This document shows positions 36,383 through 46,190 of a stretch of 64,000 nucleotides of DNA, piece after piece. A model generated the notes under the pieces. That model saw only the letters and a list, made by a program, of their open reading frames with translations, was not told the origin of the DNA and made no database searches. How positions within the stretch are numbered: position 1 is the first letter of the stretch; the number at the start of each line of letters is the position of its first letter. A program made the position numbers and the translations under genes. The DNA is from Leptospira limi (GTDB lineage: Bacteria; Spirochaetota; Leptospiria; Leptospirales; Leptospiraceae), in contig NZ_JAMQPV010000001.1 in assembly GCF_026151395.1 (NCBI RefSeq), forward strand, positions 124,001 through 188,000, written 5' to 3'.

Positions 36383-38458
36383 ATGAAAAAACTCATTTTG
36401 ATATCTCTTTTATTCCTAGTTAGTTGTCTATCAGAGGAAAGGAATGTAAATAAAGAAGCAAAAAATGGGTTTATCAGTTTAAAGAATCATTCGTTTCAAT
36501 TGGAACCTTTTGTGGCTCTAACTGGGGAATGGAAGTTTTTTTGGAATACTTCTCCAGACAACATCCAAGAATCAAATTTAGATCGTATCCTCAATCTGCC
36601 TAATCATTGGAATGGATACCGAATGGACTATGGTAATCTTTCTGGATTTGGTCATGCAACCTTTCGCATGCAACTAGAATTACCAGAAGACTTACAAGAG
36701 ACAATGGCACTTACAGTGCATGAACAGGACACCTCTTATGCAATATACATCAATGGAAAGTACTACGGAGGATCGGGGATACCGGCCAGTAACACCAATC
36801 AGTTCGTTCCGATGGTTAAGTCCACCATTGTTGTTTTACCACATAACAAAAACCTCACGATTGATCTGTATGTAGCCAATTATGTTCACAGAAAGGGTGG
36901 AATCTGGAACGACATTGTTTTGTCATCATACACTAAAGCAGAGAATCGTCTCACCAAACACAAGATAAATGAAACAATCTTGTCCTCAATATTTGCCTTT
37001 GTTGGGATTTTCTTTTTAGTTATGTATTTTTACAATCGAGATGGAAGGCAAACCTTAGGAATCTTTTTGTTTTCCTTAGCTGTATTACTCAGAACCATAT
37101 CAACAGGCGAACGAATTGTACTCGAATTCATTGATATGCCGTACTGGGCACTACTTCGATTGGAGTATGTATCTTGGTACTGGTCTGCACCTCTACTCTA
37201 TCATTATTTTTATACAATTTTCCCGTATGACTTTTCTAAAAAGGTAGGGAATGTTTTTTACTTTCTCTCTGCGATCTTAACTCTGGGGCTTATTTTGCCA
37301 CCAGTCTATTTCACAGAAACTGCCTCCATTTACCCAATTGCGTTTGTATTAAATGGACTTTTTATTTTGTATTATTTATTCCAAGCGTACCAAAAAAGCA
37401 GGATGGAAGCAAAACCTTTGTTATTCGGAATTGGACTCATTCTGATTGGAGCGAGTAACGATGTTTTACATGCACAAGCAGTGATCCATACCACTTACAT
37501 TGGTCCTTCCACAGTTGTGATCTTTGTATTTTTACAAGTATTTACTTTTGGTAGAATTGTTAGACAAAACATCATCAAAACCCTAGAGTTTGCCGAAGAA
37601 CAAAAACAATTTAGTTCTTCCTTTAGTCGATTTGTTCCCACTGAATTTTTATACCATTTAGGAAAAAATGACATCCGGCAAGTTGACTTAGGAGACCAAG
37701 TTCAAAAACGAATGACTGTATTATTTGCAGACATTCGATCCTTTACTGAATTTTCTGAAACACTCACTCCAAAAGAAAACTTTGATTTTCTAAATAGTTA
37801 TCTACAACGTGTTGGACCAATCATCCGTCATAATAATGGGTTTATTGATAAATTCATTGGTGATGCAGTCATGGCGTTATTTCCATATAATATCAGTGAT
37901 GCGGTAAAGGCTGCTGTTGAAATGCAAGAGGCAATTAGAATTTACAATAGCCATCGAGCAAATTGTGGTTATATTCCAATTGAAGTTGGGATAGGAATCC
38001 ATACGGGAAATTTAACCCTCGGAATTTTAGGTGAACACAAACGGATGGAAGGTACCGTGATTTCTGATGCAGTGAATTTAGCATCTAGGATTGAAGGGAT
38101 CACAAAACTATTCTCTTCTAGGATCGTCATCAGTGCGGAAACATTTATCGAGGCATCTGACAATTTAGGGTTTCACTACCGATTACTCGATCGAGTGAAT
38201 ATCAAAGGTAAAACAGAATCGGTTTTTGTTGTTGAGGTGTTAGATGGATATGAGCCAGAAAAATCGAAACGTTTGATTGCTTGTAAAGACGATTACACTC
38301 TTGCCCTCGATGCCTATCGTAGGGAGGATTTTGAAGAAGCAAAAGAAGGTTTTGCATCTCTATTGGATAAAAATCCTGATGATTCAGTATCCCGTCTATT
38401 TTTAGAACGTTGTAGAGATGCACTTCAAAAATCCAAACTCGAGTTTGGCACTAGTTAA
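36383..38458 (+). CDS. 7TM-DISM lipoprotein adenylate/guanylate cyclase (class III)
   Basis: A 691-residue protein with a lipoprotein signal (LFLVSC, Cys15) and a periplasmic sensory domain (about 25-195, with TGEWKFFW and VLPHNKNLTIDLYVANYVHRKGG). Seven membrane segments (about 200-395) and a linker (QKQFSSSFSRFVPTEFLYHLG) come next. The class III cyclase domain spans about 440-630. Metal-binding aspartates lie in LFADIRSFTEF and KFIGDAVMALF, with VISDAVNLASRIE later. A short TPR-like tail ends the protein. It likely makes cAMP from an envelope signal. It abuts the FMN protein gene and its 3' end overlaps the permease gene by 8 bp. Confidence 0.93.
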   Translation: MKKLILISLLFLVSCLSEERNVNKEAKNGFISLKNHSFQLEPFVALTGEWKFFWNTSPDNIQESNLDRILNLPNHWNGYRMDYGNLSGFGHATFRMQLELPEDLQETMALTVHEQDTSYAIYINGKYYGGSGIPASNTNQFVPMVKSTIVVLPHNKNLTIDLYVANYVHRKGGIWNDIVLSSYTKAENRLTKHKINETILSSIFAFVGIFFLVMYFYNRDGRQTLGIFLFSLAVLLRTISTGERIVLEFIDMPYWALLRLEYVSWYWSAPLLYHYFYTIFPYDFSKKVGNVFYFLSAILTLGLILPPVYFTETASIYPIAFVLNGLFILYYLFQAYQKSRMEAKPLLFGIGLILIGASNDVLHAQAVIHTTYIGPSTVVIFVFLQVFTFGRIVRQNIIKTLEFAEEQKQFSSSFSRFVPTEFLYHLGKNDIRQVDLGDQVQKRMTVLFADIRSFTEFSETLTPKENFDFLNSYLQRVGPIIRHNNGFIDKFIGDAVMALFPYNISDAVKAAVEMQEAIRIYNSHRANCGYIPIEVGIGIHTGNLTLGILGEHKRMEGTVISDAVNLASRIEGITKLFSSRIVISAETFIEASDNLGFHYRLLDRVNIKGKTESVFVVEVLDGYEPEKSKRLIACKDDYTLALDAYRREDFEEAKEGFASLLDKNPDDSVSRLFLERCRDALQKSKLEFGTS

Positions 38459-39758
38459 TTAATTTGTTTCGGAAGTGGTTCAACCGATACCCAATTCCCA
38501 AGACAATCCCAACTAAAAAAACGCCCATCGTTAATTTTGGTTCTGAATAAAAAACAGATCCAAACGCAAAAACACCAAACCACATCGCAATGAAAGGCAA
38601 AATTGGATACAAAGGGGCCTTGTAAGGTCGATCCAAATTAGGTTCTCTTTTTCGTAAAAAAAGATAAGATACCAAACAAAGTAAATACATCCCACAAGCA
38701 CCTAATGCTGATATGGTGATGAGTTCTGCGGTATTCAAAAACAACATACAAAAAATTCCGACAACTCCACCAGAGATCACAGCGTTTTGAGGGACAACCG
38801 ATCCTTTGGTCAATTGAGATAAATACTTTGGAAGGTAACCTTCCTTACTCATTGCATATAACAACCTTGAATTGCCCAAAATGATCCCAAAAAGCGAAGC
38901 AACGAGTCCAAACAATCCAATAAAGGTAAACAAAATGGGCCAAATTGATTCGGATCCGTATAAAGAATTTAATACATAGGACAAAGGATATTCAATGTTA
39001 GCAATGTCCTTTGTATTTGTTACCGAAGCTGTGAATCCATAAATCATACCTGCTAAACAAAGTAAAGTGATGATACCTGCAATATAACCTTTTGGAATGT
39101 CTTTCGCAGGATTTTTTACTTCTTCCGCTGCTAACGCAACTCCTTCCACAGCTAAAAAAAACCAAATCGCAAAAGGAATTGCAGTGAATACTGCCGAAAA
39201 AGAAACATTTGTTTCCTTTTTCCAAGTCGGAATTTGATCCATTGAAAGATGTGGGATCAATAATCCTAAGTACAATAAAAGTCCAATCACAGCAATGAGA
39301 GTTACAAATAACTCAAAACGAGCAGTTTGTTTGATCCCAGTTAAATTCATAAGTAACAATAACAAAAACATCCCAATGCCTGCATAAAAGGAAGGAATGA
39401 TAGGAAATAAAAAATGAATGTATCCACCTAAGGCAGAGGCAATGGCAGGTGGTGCTAATAAAAATTCAACTAATACGAGATAACCAGTAAAAAATCCAAA
39501 TGAATCACCTAATGCGCGTTTTGCATAAGCAGAAGGACCACCTGCTTGTGGGATACTTGCAGCTAGTTCCGTAAAACAAAGAGCAAACATTACATAAAAA
39601 ATGGCAATCCATACAATCGAAATTCCAAACTCCCAAACGTTTGCATTTGACCATCCAAAATTCCAACCGAAGTAATCTCCAGAAATGACAAGTCCAACTG
39701 CCATTCCCCATAAATGCACAGAATGAAGGGCTTTGTGTAATTTTGGGGATTCGTTCAT
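38451..39758 (-). CDS. APC-family permease, ethanolamine-permease-like
   Basis: An amino acid/polyamine/organocation transporter with about 12 membrane segments. The N-terminal LVISGDYFGWNFGWSNA is a hallmark of the ethanolamine permease branch. Further APC features are SIPQAGGPSAYAKRALG, the central AVEGVALAAEEVKNPAKDIPKGY, and LLYAMSKEGYLPKYL. The frame stays open to a GTG at 39794; the ATG at 39758 is preferred because it has GAGAGAG upstream and gives the usual N-terminus. It converges on the cyclase gene with an 8-bp overlap. Ethanolamine as substrate is inferred. Confidence 0.85.
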   Translation of the reverse strand: MNESPKLHKALHSVHLWGMAVGLVISGDYFGWNFGWSNANVWEFGISIVWIAIFYVMFALCFTELAASIPQAGGPSAYAKRALGDSFGFFTGYLVLVEFLLAPPAIASALGGYIHFLFPIIPSFYAGIGMFLLLLLMNLTGIKQTARFELFVTLIAVIGLLLYLGLLIPHLSMDQIPTWKKETNVSFSAVFTAIPFAIWFFLAVEGVALAAEEVKNPAKDIPKGYIAGIITLLCLAGMIYGFTASVTNTKDIANIEYPLSYVLNSLYGSESIWPILFTFIGLFGLVASLFGIILGNSRLLYAMSKEGYLPKYLSQLTKGSVVPQNAVISGGVVGIFCMLFLNTAELITISALGACGMYLLCLVSYLFLRKREPNLDRPYKAPLYPILPFIAMWFGVFAFGSVFYSEPKLTMGVFLVGIVLGIGYRLNHFRNKLIN

Positions 39759-39988
39759 TTTTACTCTCTCGATTGAAATTGTAGTTAATTCCACATTGGT
39801 ATGTTCTTAGTATGATTTATGTCTTCCTATTTTTTTACGTATGGAATGACTAAATAGAACACTGGTTCGATGGAATCATTTGTTACAAATTTGACACGCT
39901 ATTTCCAAAAATCTTTAAATTTCTTAATTGCAATTGAGAAAGAGACTGATATTTATAGGAGAAATCCTAGATTTATCGGTATTTTCAA

Positions 39989-40810
39989 ATGCGAAACTGC
40001 AATCTAACATTCCTTATCCTTTTTTTATTTCTATTTTTACCTCTTCATGCTGTTCAAACAGTTCTTTTGAAACAAGGAAAGTCTGTTAAAGGAATCATTA
40101 CAAATCAAAACGTTGAGAATGTTGAAATTGATACACAAGATGGGAAACACATGGTGATTTCCAAAAAATCAGTCTTGAAAATTCTCTATAAAGACTTAGC
40201 AGAAGCGGAAGAAGAAAAAATCAGAAAAGAAGAAGAAGAGAAACGAAAATTAGAAAAAGAAAAAGCAATCGCTGCAAAACAAGAAGAGATACGTAAAAGA
40301 CGTGAATCCCTCGCAGAACAAGAGGCATTAAATCGATCGAAAACAAATGAAGGAACAAAAGTCGCACATAGTTTGCGAGATTCATTTGTTCTTACCTCTA
40401 TAGCCGATGGAAATATGATTACACTCGCACCCGAATCAGCGAAATGCCAAACGTTCCAAGAATACCCTGAGTATTTTTGGTTGTTTGGTGGTTTAAGATT
40501 CTCTGAACCAGATTGGGATGTTCTCTTACCCAAAGATAGTAGACCTGTTCGTATCCGCCAAACATCGACTTGGAAAGACCTTGCAATCACACTTCTTGGT
40601 GGATTTGCGATTACAATTACAAGAAAAACAATTATCGTAGATGTTTGTGAAGGGAATGGATATCGTATGGTATCAGATTCGGAAATCAATCGAATCAAAG
40701 AAGAAGCCGTCGAACAAATCAAAACCGAACAAGAGTTAAAAGAAGCTGAAGAAAAATACGAACTCGAATTACTTGAAAAAGACTTAGAAGCATTGAAAAA
40801 GAAAAAATAA
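39989..40810 (+). CDS. Exported coiled-coil protein, unknown function
   Basis: A 273-residue protein with a signal peptide (about 1-21, ending LHAVQ). A small beta domain follows (KQGKSVKGIITNQNVENVEIDTQDGK), similar in style to short SH3-like repeats. A charged coiled coil comes next (about 70-115, EEEKIRKEEEEKRKLEKEK), then a hydrophobic stretch (about 195-215, LAITLLGGFAITIT), and the protein ends in another Glu/Lys-rich helix. I do not know the family. The lipoprotein gene at 40830 follows after 19 bp with CGGAGAG ahead. Confidence 0.7.
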   Translation: MRNCNLTFLILFLFLFLPLHAVQTVLLKQGKSVKGIITNQNVENVEIDTQDGKHMVISKKSVLKILYKDLAEAEEEKIRKEEEEKRKLEKEKAIAAKQEEIRKRRESLAEQEALNRSKTNEGTKVAHSLRDSFVLTSIADGNMITLAPESAKCQTFQEYPEYFWLFGGLRFSEPDWDVLLPKDSRPVRIRQTSTWKDLAITLLGGFAITITRKTIIVDVCEGNGYRMVSDSEINRIKEEAVEQIKTEQELKEAEEKYELELLEKDLEALKKKK

Positions 40811-40829
40811 CGGAGAGAAGTATTGAATC

Positions 40830-41648
40830 ATGAATCTTAGATCTATACAAATAACAAATTTCTCTTTTCGTAATTTCAGCAAAAGATTCGGTATCTTTGT
40901 TGTACCGATTCTTTTATTCCAAAACTGTTATTTGAATCCTGTTGTTTATGATCTATTAAATCCGGCTGAGAAAGAAGAGAATCCAGCGGCTTTAAGTCTT
41001 CTTGGGTTAGGACCTTCTGCAATGATTGTCACAGGTCAAATATTTAGCGGTCCATCAGGGGTCTCAGGAGCAACAGTTCGAATTTTTGGTTCCACTGATC
41101 CAACAAATGTTAGCACTACCGATTCAGCGGGTCGATTTAAATTAATTGGCTCCGAAGGAACAATGAATCTTCAAGTCGAGTTCTCGGGAACAACATTTAC
41201 GATTGAACTTTTCGTAACTCCTATAGCGGTTTCTTTAATTTCGATTAGTAATTCTAGTTTTACAGTATTGAATTTGGGAATGTATAGCTCTTCTTTGGGG
41301 AACGTTTCTTTCTTTGATTTAACTTCATCAAATCCGTATAATGGATTGATTGTCAGTAATAACCCAATATACACGGCGACAATTGGAAATGACTTCAATT
41401 TTTCTTTTTCCGAAAATCTAGAAGTTCCAAGTGACGCAAATCAATGGAGAATTGATAATATACTGATATCACCAACATTATCCTATTTTTCAACAAGTGT
41501 AAGCGGGAATCAAGTGGATATCCAAGTGAATCCGGGATCTTACAGCTTCCAAACTTATACGATAACACTCTTGCCAGGTATAAAATCCTTATCAGGAAAA
41601 AGCTTAAAACAAACTATGATGCAATTTCAAATTAGTTTTTTGCCATAA
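40830..41648 (+). CDS. Lipoprotein with carboxypeptidase-regulatory-like domain (paralogue 1)
   Basis: A 272-residue lipoprotein (LFQNC at about residue 33). It shares NCY(L/F)NP, a LLGL motif and the VTGQI(F/R) start of a carboxypeptidase-regulatory-like beta sandwich with the next gene. The sandwich (GVSGATVRIFGST...DSAGRFKLIGSEG) is followed by an Ig-like domain ending TYTITLLPGIKSLSGK, a pattern typical of Big_5/SbsA-like modules. Surface exposure is likely; the function is unknown. It is the first of a tandem pair separated by 282 bp. Confidence 0.75.
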   Translation: MNLRSIQITNFSFRNFSKRFGIFVVPILLFQNCYLNPVVYDLLNPAEKEENPAALSLLGLGPSAMIVTGQIFSGPSGVSGATVRIFGSTDPTNVSTTDSAGRFKLIGSEGTMNLQVEFSGTTFTIELFVTPIAVSLISISNSSFTVLNLGMYSSSLGNVSFFDLTSSNPYNGLIVSNNPIYTATIGNDFNFSFSENLEVPSDANQWRIDNILISPTLSYFSTSVSGNQVDIQVNPGSYSFQTYTITLLPGIKSLSGKSLKQTMMQFQISFLP

Positions 41649-41930
41649 AATTTTTTCAAGACTAATTGATTTATCAAATTTCATCATGTTTCCTTCCAAC
41701 TCTTCTTGCAAAACTTCTTTCTCTAATCAAATCAAAAAATTTTAGATACTCATTGCCTATCTTATCAATATATTATTATTTCATAATATTAAATAAGTAT
41801 TTTTAAACCAAAGCTTCTAATCATGATTTTTTCAGAATGTTTTTTTTATTGACTAAATATTTTGACTCAATCATTATTTAATTCTATATTTTCACAAAAG
41901 ATCCAATATGAGGAAAGATGAGGATGCGAA
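41649..41930. other. AT-rich intergenic stretch
   Basis: This gap is very AT-rich. A few -10-like TATAAT/TATATT elements and a ribosome site (AGGAAAGATGAGGATG) lie near its right end, ahead of the second lipoprotein gene. I see no open frame of note and no clear terminator hairpin. Confidence 0.5.
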
Positions 41931-42740
41931 ATGAAACGATTGCAATTTTTGCTTTTTATATGGCTTATATTACTTGGTTCTTCAAACTGTTATTTCAATC
42001 CATTCGTTCAAAAATACATTTTTCCTGATCCGACTAAAGAAAATTCACTTTTTTCTAACCTTACACTTTTAGGACTTACACAAGCACCGTTTGCGTTATC
42101 ACTCACTGGTCAAATTCGGGATCAAAACGGGACAGCCGTTCCTGACGCAGTCCTAACAGTGATGAATCGCTCATCGGAATTAGAAGGTCTAGATTCAACC
42201 GTTACAACAAATGCAACTGGTCGTTTTTTCATCCGACTTTCGTCAGGAACCACTACCTTCTCGGTCACTCAGGACAATTCCCCATATTTTATATTTACTG
42301 TTTTGATAACATCAATTGGTGACATCAGTGTATTAGAAATCAAAAACAATTCCGTTGAAGTTGAAGTATCAAGTTTTTTTGTATATGACCCCGGAAACCA
42401 ACCTAGTTTTTTCGAATTAATTGAATCGGATCCTTTTCATCGATCGACTAGACAAGTTGGTCCATCTGCTCTCTATTTATATTTTTCGGAACCTCCCGTA
42501 CCTCCTAACCAAGGAGAGGAATTAGCATGGCTCACCCAAAATGTATCTATCTCACCTTCTTTTACATTTGGTAACCTTAGTTTTGAAGTGGATTCAATGA
42601 TCGTTTTAGTTTCTGGTTATTCATCGCAAACGACAACCTATACAGTCAGTTTGGGTCCTGGAATTTTTGGATCTAATTCAGGATTACCACTTACACCGAG
42701 GACTATAGTTTTCACATGTGAATACCCTTGTGGACTTTAA
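41931..42740 (+). CDS. Lipoprotein with carboxypeptidase-regulatory-like domain (paralogue 2)
   Basis: A 269-residue lipoprotein (SSNC at about residue 19). It aligns along its length with the preceding gene: NCYFNPFVQKYIFPDP, then LTLLGLTQAP, LTGQIRDQNGTAVPDAVLTV, TNATGRFFIRLSSG, and a C-terminal SSQTTTYTVSLGPGIFGSN against SFQTYTITLLPGIKSL. The gene pair arose by duplication and has diverged strongly. It carries a terminal Cys pair (FTCEYPCGL) that paralogue 1 lacks. The role is unknown; it is probably on the outer membrane surface. Confidence 0.75.
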   Translation: MKRLQFLLFIWLILLGSSNCYFNPFVQKYIFPDPTKENSLFSNLTLLGLTQAPFALSLTGQIRDQNGTAVPDAVLTVMNRSSELEGLDSTVTTNATGRFFIRLSSGTTTFSVTQDNSPYFIFTVLITSIGDISVLEIKNNSVEVEVSSFFVYDPGNQPSFFELIESDPFHRSTRQVGPSALYLYFSEPPVPPNQGEELAWLTQNVSISPSFTFGNLSFEVDSMIVLVSGYSSQTTTYTVSLGPGIFGSNSGLPLTPRTIVFTCEYPCGL

Positions 42741-42788
42741 CTCATACTTGACAAACAAACAAATTCCATCTAGATTTTTCAGATCGTG

Positions 42789-44450
42789 ATGCAGTCAATT
42801 CTTACTCATTCCAAACAATTACCGAAAGCAATAAACAGAAACGATTCGGATTCACCTTTTCGTTTGCATTCGATGGCACTGTTTCCATTGTTTGTTGCCC
42901 TTTCACTATTTTTGCAATGTTCCAATACAAATGAAGAATCCATTGATACACTTGTCACCAAAGTACCGAACCCAAAAGTACTTCGCAACAGTTGGGTGGA
43001 AGACGGTGCCGGAGTCCTAACAGATACTACATCCATTGACAGTCTGATCAATGCAGAAGAAAGTTCATCTGGGTTAGAAATTGCAGTCGTAACTTTACCA
43101 ACAATCGGCAGTTATGTGCCAAAAGATTTTGCAGTGGCACTCTTCAATCATTGGAAAATTGGGAAAAAGGGGAAAGACAATGGAATTTTAATTTTGCACG
43201 TCATTGACCAAAGGAGAATCGAAATCGAAATTGGATACGGACTCGAAGGTGACCTTCCTGATGCAACTGTCAAAAGGATCATTGATACTTATACAATCCC
43301 TTCTTTTAAAGAGGACAATTTCCAAAAAGGCCATGTCGAGACTGTTGCAGCCTTGATCCAAAAGCTCAAACACCCTGAAATCGCTGTAGAAAATTTAATC
43401 TCCCAACAAGAGGAAAGTTCCCTTCCCTCTGATGCAAGTTCTACTCCATCCGAGAATGTTGATTCTAATCCAGTTGTACGCACTAATTTATATGATTACC
43501 AAGGTAAGAAGTTTACTGACCTCACTTCAGAAGAAAAACAAATATTCGAACAGACGATTGACACATACAATACAACTTCCAATTTCTTTTTGACTGATGA
43601 GGAATCTCGGCTCTTAAATGAAAAATATGAAGAAACGGAAAGATTAGAAAAGGAAGAATCCTTTCATTTTAAATCGACTTTTGTTCTTGGTTATTTGGGT
43701 CTATTTATTTTGTTAAATCTTTTACAACGACTTATCGTTTGGATTTTGCCTTCTCCCACTGCCAAATACCACATTGTTCTCAAAACTGATTTTATCTTAT
43801 ACTATGGAATTGTCATTAGCCCTCTGATTTTAGTGATTACAACACTATCCCTTTATCTGGGAGAGGCTCTTTTCCCTGTTTCGATCTTTCTCATTATCGC
43901 AAGTATCATTGTTTACTTTATTTTCCTTGGCGACCATCGAATGAAAAAGTTAAACACGAGATTACAAGCTATCCGCAATATTCCGAGAAAATGTGAAACA
44001 TGCGGATCAACGATGACCAAACTTTCAGAGGAAGCAGATAACAAACATTTGTCGGACGGCCAAATCTCGGAAGAAATTGTCAACTCTGTTGACTATGATG
44101 TTTGGGTTTGCCAATCATGCCACAATCACTCCATCTTAAAATTTCGTAACATCGATCCAGAATACATTTACAAAGGCACTTCGTTTCCTAAAATCAAGGT
44201 TTGTCCTGAGTGTAAATTTGAAACCTATGTTTGTAAATCCAGTCGGATACTCTCCGAAGCAACTTACAGTAGTTCGGGGAAAGTGGAAGTCAGACGAAAT
44301 TGTGCTCATTGCAAACACAGTGAAATCGAATATGAAACCATTCCCAAAAAACAAAAAAGTAGTTCTGGCTCCGGTGGTGGAGGGGGTGGAGGCGGAGGAA
44401 GTTTTGGAGGCGGTTCTTCCGGAGGTGGAGGGAGCGGTGGAAGTTACTAA
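42789..44450 (+). CDS. TPM-domain (YgcG-like) lipoprotein with zinc-ribbon motifs and Gly-rich tail
   Basis: About 553 residues from the ATG at 42789 (a GTG sits directly before it). A hydrophobic signal ends LFLQC. The TPM domain follows (about 65-200): VEDGAGVLTDTTSIDSL, GLEIAVVTLPTIGSY, KIGKKGKDNGILILHV and IEIGYGLEGDLPDA. Two or three membrane helices (about 300-380) precede a Cys-rich part with four CxxC pairs (CETCGS, CQSCH, CPEC, CAHCK), probably zinc ribbons. The tail is Gly/Ser repeats. TPM proteins act at membranes in protein repair or complex assembly; the exact role here is unknown. Confidence 0.82.
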   Translation: MQSILTHSKQLPKAINRNDSDSPFRLHSMALFPLFVALSLFLQCSNTNEESIDTLVTKVPNPKVLRNSWVEDGAGVLTDTTSIDSLINAEESSSGLEIAVVTLPTIGSYVPKDFAVALFNHWKIGKKGKDNGILILHVIDQRRIEIEIGYGLEGDLPDATVKRIIDTYTIPSFKEDNFQKGHVETVAALIQKLKHPEIAVENLISQQEESSLPSDASSTPSENVDSNPVVRTNLYDYQGKKFTDLTSEEKQIFEQTIDTYNTTSNFFLTDEESRLLNEKYEETERLEKEESFHFKSTFVLGYLGLFILLNLLQRLIVWILPSPTAKYHIVLKTDFILYYGIVISPLILVITTLSLYLGEALFPVSIFLIIASIIVYFIFLGDHRMKKLNTRLQAIRNIPRKCETCGSTMTKLSEEADNKHLSDGQISEEIVNSVDYDVWVCQSCHNHSILKFRNIDPEYIYKGTSFPKIKVCPECKFETYVCKSSRILSEATYSSSGKVEVRRNCAHCKHSEIEYETIPKKQKSSSGSGGGGGGGGGSFGGGSSGGGGSGGSY

Positions 44451-44596
44451 GGATTTCGATTTCCCGTCCGCAAAAGTAGAACGAAAAAGTAGGATATAAA
44501 TATAGTATTTTTCCCTACTGAAAAAAACTCTAATTTTTCCGAAACCGAACATACATTCGCCTATTCTAATTTCATTAAGATTTAGAATGTGACATT

Positions 44597-45535
44597 ATGT
44601 TCGATTCGATTCCTCTCAGAATCATGCGAGTGTGTGGTTCTATTCCTGCTACAGTTTCGATTTTCCTTCTATGTCTCTTACTAAACCCCTCCCTTGGGGC
44701 AGAGGAAAATGAAATCCCGCTGACCATCCATGATAAAAAAGGTCGATGGAATGTCCAATGGGGTTATAACCGAGATTATTTCACACAAAGTGATATCAAC
44801 TTTCGTGGTCCAGGGTACCGTTATACTTTAAAAGCTGTTGATGCCAGAGACAAACCAGAATCATTCAAAGCAGACGTTTATTTAAATCCTTCAAAATTTG
44901 AAATCCCTCAGTACAATTTAAAGTTTATCTATTACTTTACAGATCGTTTCTTTTTATCGTTCGGCCAAGATCATATGAAGTATGTAGTCACACCAGGACA
45001 GACAGTCAAATATTCAGGTTATATAGACCCTGGAGTGATCCCAAAAAACCAGCTAGCTTTATCACCGGAAGCAGCAGCATTCATTTATCTTTTTCCTGGA
45101 CATGTCCAAGAGATGGCGGGATACCATGGTGGGGACCAAACAATTACTTTAACACCTGATATACTAAAGTATGAACATACCGATGGTTTGAATTACCTAT
45201 TTTTAGATTTTGGTTGGATTACTCCCCTTTATACTTCAGCTGATGGACTTAGTGGCATTAGTTTGATATCCTCTATTGGTGGTGGACCAGTGGTTTGCCG
45301 TAGCGACGTACGCGTGTTAGGTAAAGGACAAAACAATAACTTCCATGTTTCTGGTTATGGAGTTTCTGGATATGTTGCTACCCGCTATGAATTTTCTAGA
45401 ACATATTACATTGAATTTGGTGGTAAAGGTGGTTACATTGATCTCACCGATGTGTTAACAAGTGGAGGTTCCAATCGTGCCTCACAAAATTTTGGCTTTT
45501 TAGAGTTAATCCTCTCTGGTGGTATTGCCATTTAG
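44597..45535 (+). CDS. Putative outer-membrane beta-barrel protein
   Basis: A 312-residue protein with a signal peptide (about 1-35, ending SLGAEE). Alternating polar and hydrophobic strands rich in Tyr/Phe/Gly follow (YNLKFIYYFTDRFFLSFGQDHM, NYLFLDFGWITPLY, YYIEFGGKGGYIDL). The last strand ends in a hydrophobic residue (GIAI), as is usual for barrel insertion signals. No closer family is recognised. The preceding ~145 bp hold no gene. Confidence 0.65.
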   Translation: MFDSIPLRIMRVCGSIPATVSIFLLCLLLNPSLGAEENEIPLTIHDKKGRWNVQWGYNRDYFTQSDINFRGPGYRYTLKAVDARDKPESFKADVYLNPSKFEIPQYNLKFIYYFTDRFFLSFGQDHMKYVVTPGQTVKYSGYIDPGVIPKNQLALSPEAAAFIYLFPGHVQEMAGYHGGDQTITLTPDILKYEHTDGLNYLFLDFGWITPLYTSADGLSGISLISSIGGGPVVCRSDVRVLGKGQNNNFHVSGYGVSGYVATRYEFSRTYYIEFGGKGGYIDLTDVLTSGGSNRASQNFGFLELILSGGIAI

Positions 45536-45576
45536 ATTTTTTGATTTAATGGATTGATTTCGTTTGTTCTCTTCCA

Positions 45577-46107
45577 ATGAATAGAATTATGAATCAATCC
45601 ATGATCTTCGAAATCTCTGTCCAATCCTTCAAAAAAGGACTTGGAAATTTACTGAATATTCTAGAAAAAGCGGAATCCCATGCGGAAGCCAAAAAGTTTC
45701 CTTTTGAAAATTTACTGAATGCAAGACTGTTCCCTGACCAATTTCCTTTAACAAAACAAATCCAAATTGCATGTGATACTGCTAAACTTTGTGTGGCTCG
45801 TATTTCAGGAAAAGAGGCACCTAAACACGAAGATATAGAATCAAATTTAAATGAACTGAAAACAAGGATCCTATCGGTTCTCCAATATTTGGATAGTTAC
45901 CAAGAATCAGATTTTAAAACAGTTTCAGAAATGAAAGTGTCCCAGCCACGATGGGAAGGACAATACTTAACTGGATGGGAATACCTTACCCACCATGCGA
46001 TCCCCAATTTTTATTTCCACATCACAACTGCTTATGCGATTCTCCGTCATAACGGTGTGGAGATTGGAAAAAAAGATTATTTAGGTGAGATGCCATTTAA
46101 GAAATAA
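45577..46107 (+). CDS. DUF1993-family protein
   Basis: A 176-residue helical protein matching DUF1993 (DinB-like four-helix fold): VQSFKKGLGNLLNILEKAESHA, LLNARLFPDQFPLTKQIQIACDTAK, then PNFYFHITTAYAILRHNGVEIGKKDYLG at the end. His and Asp residues in the C-terminal helix suggest a metal-site relic. The function is unknown. An in-frame ATG four codons in is an alternative start. Confidence 0.88.
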   Translation: MNRIMNQSMIFEISVQSFKKGLGNLLNILEKAESHAEAKKFPFENLLNARLFPDQFPLTKQIQIACDTAKLCVARISGKEAPKHEDIESNLNELKTRILSVLQYLDSYQESDFKTVSEMKVSQPRWEGQYLTGWEYLTHHAIPNFYFHITTAYAILRHNGVEIGKKDYLGEMPFKK

Positions 46108-46147
46108 AAAAAAACATCCATACAGCTCATCAAGCTTCGCAAAACCG

Positions 46148-46190
46148 CTGAAAACGGTGCAAACGCGTTTTCAGAACGTTTTTAACGGAA
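46148..46190 (+). terminator. Rho-independent terminator after DUF1993 gene
   Basis: A 9-bp perfect stem, CTGAAAACG / CGTTTTCAG (46148-46156 and 46166-46174), with a 9-nt loop. It is followed by T-rich DNA. Confidence 0.65.
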
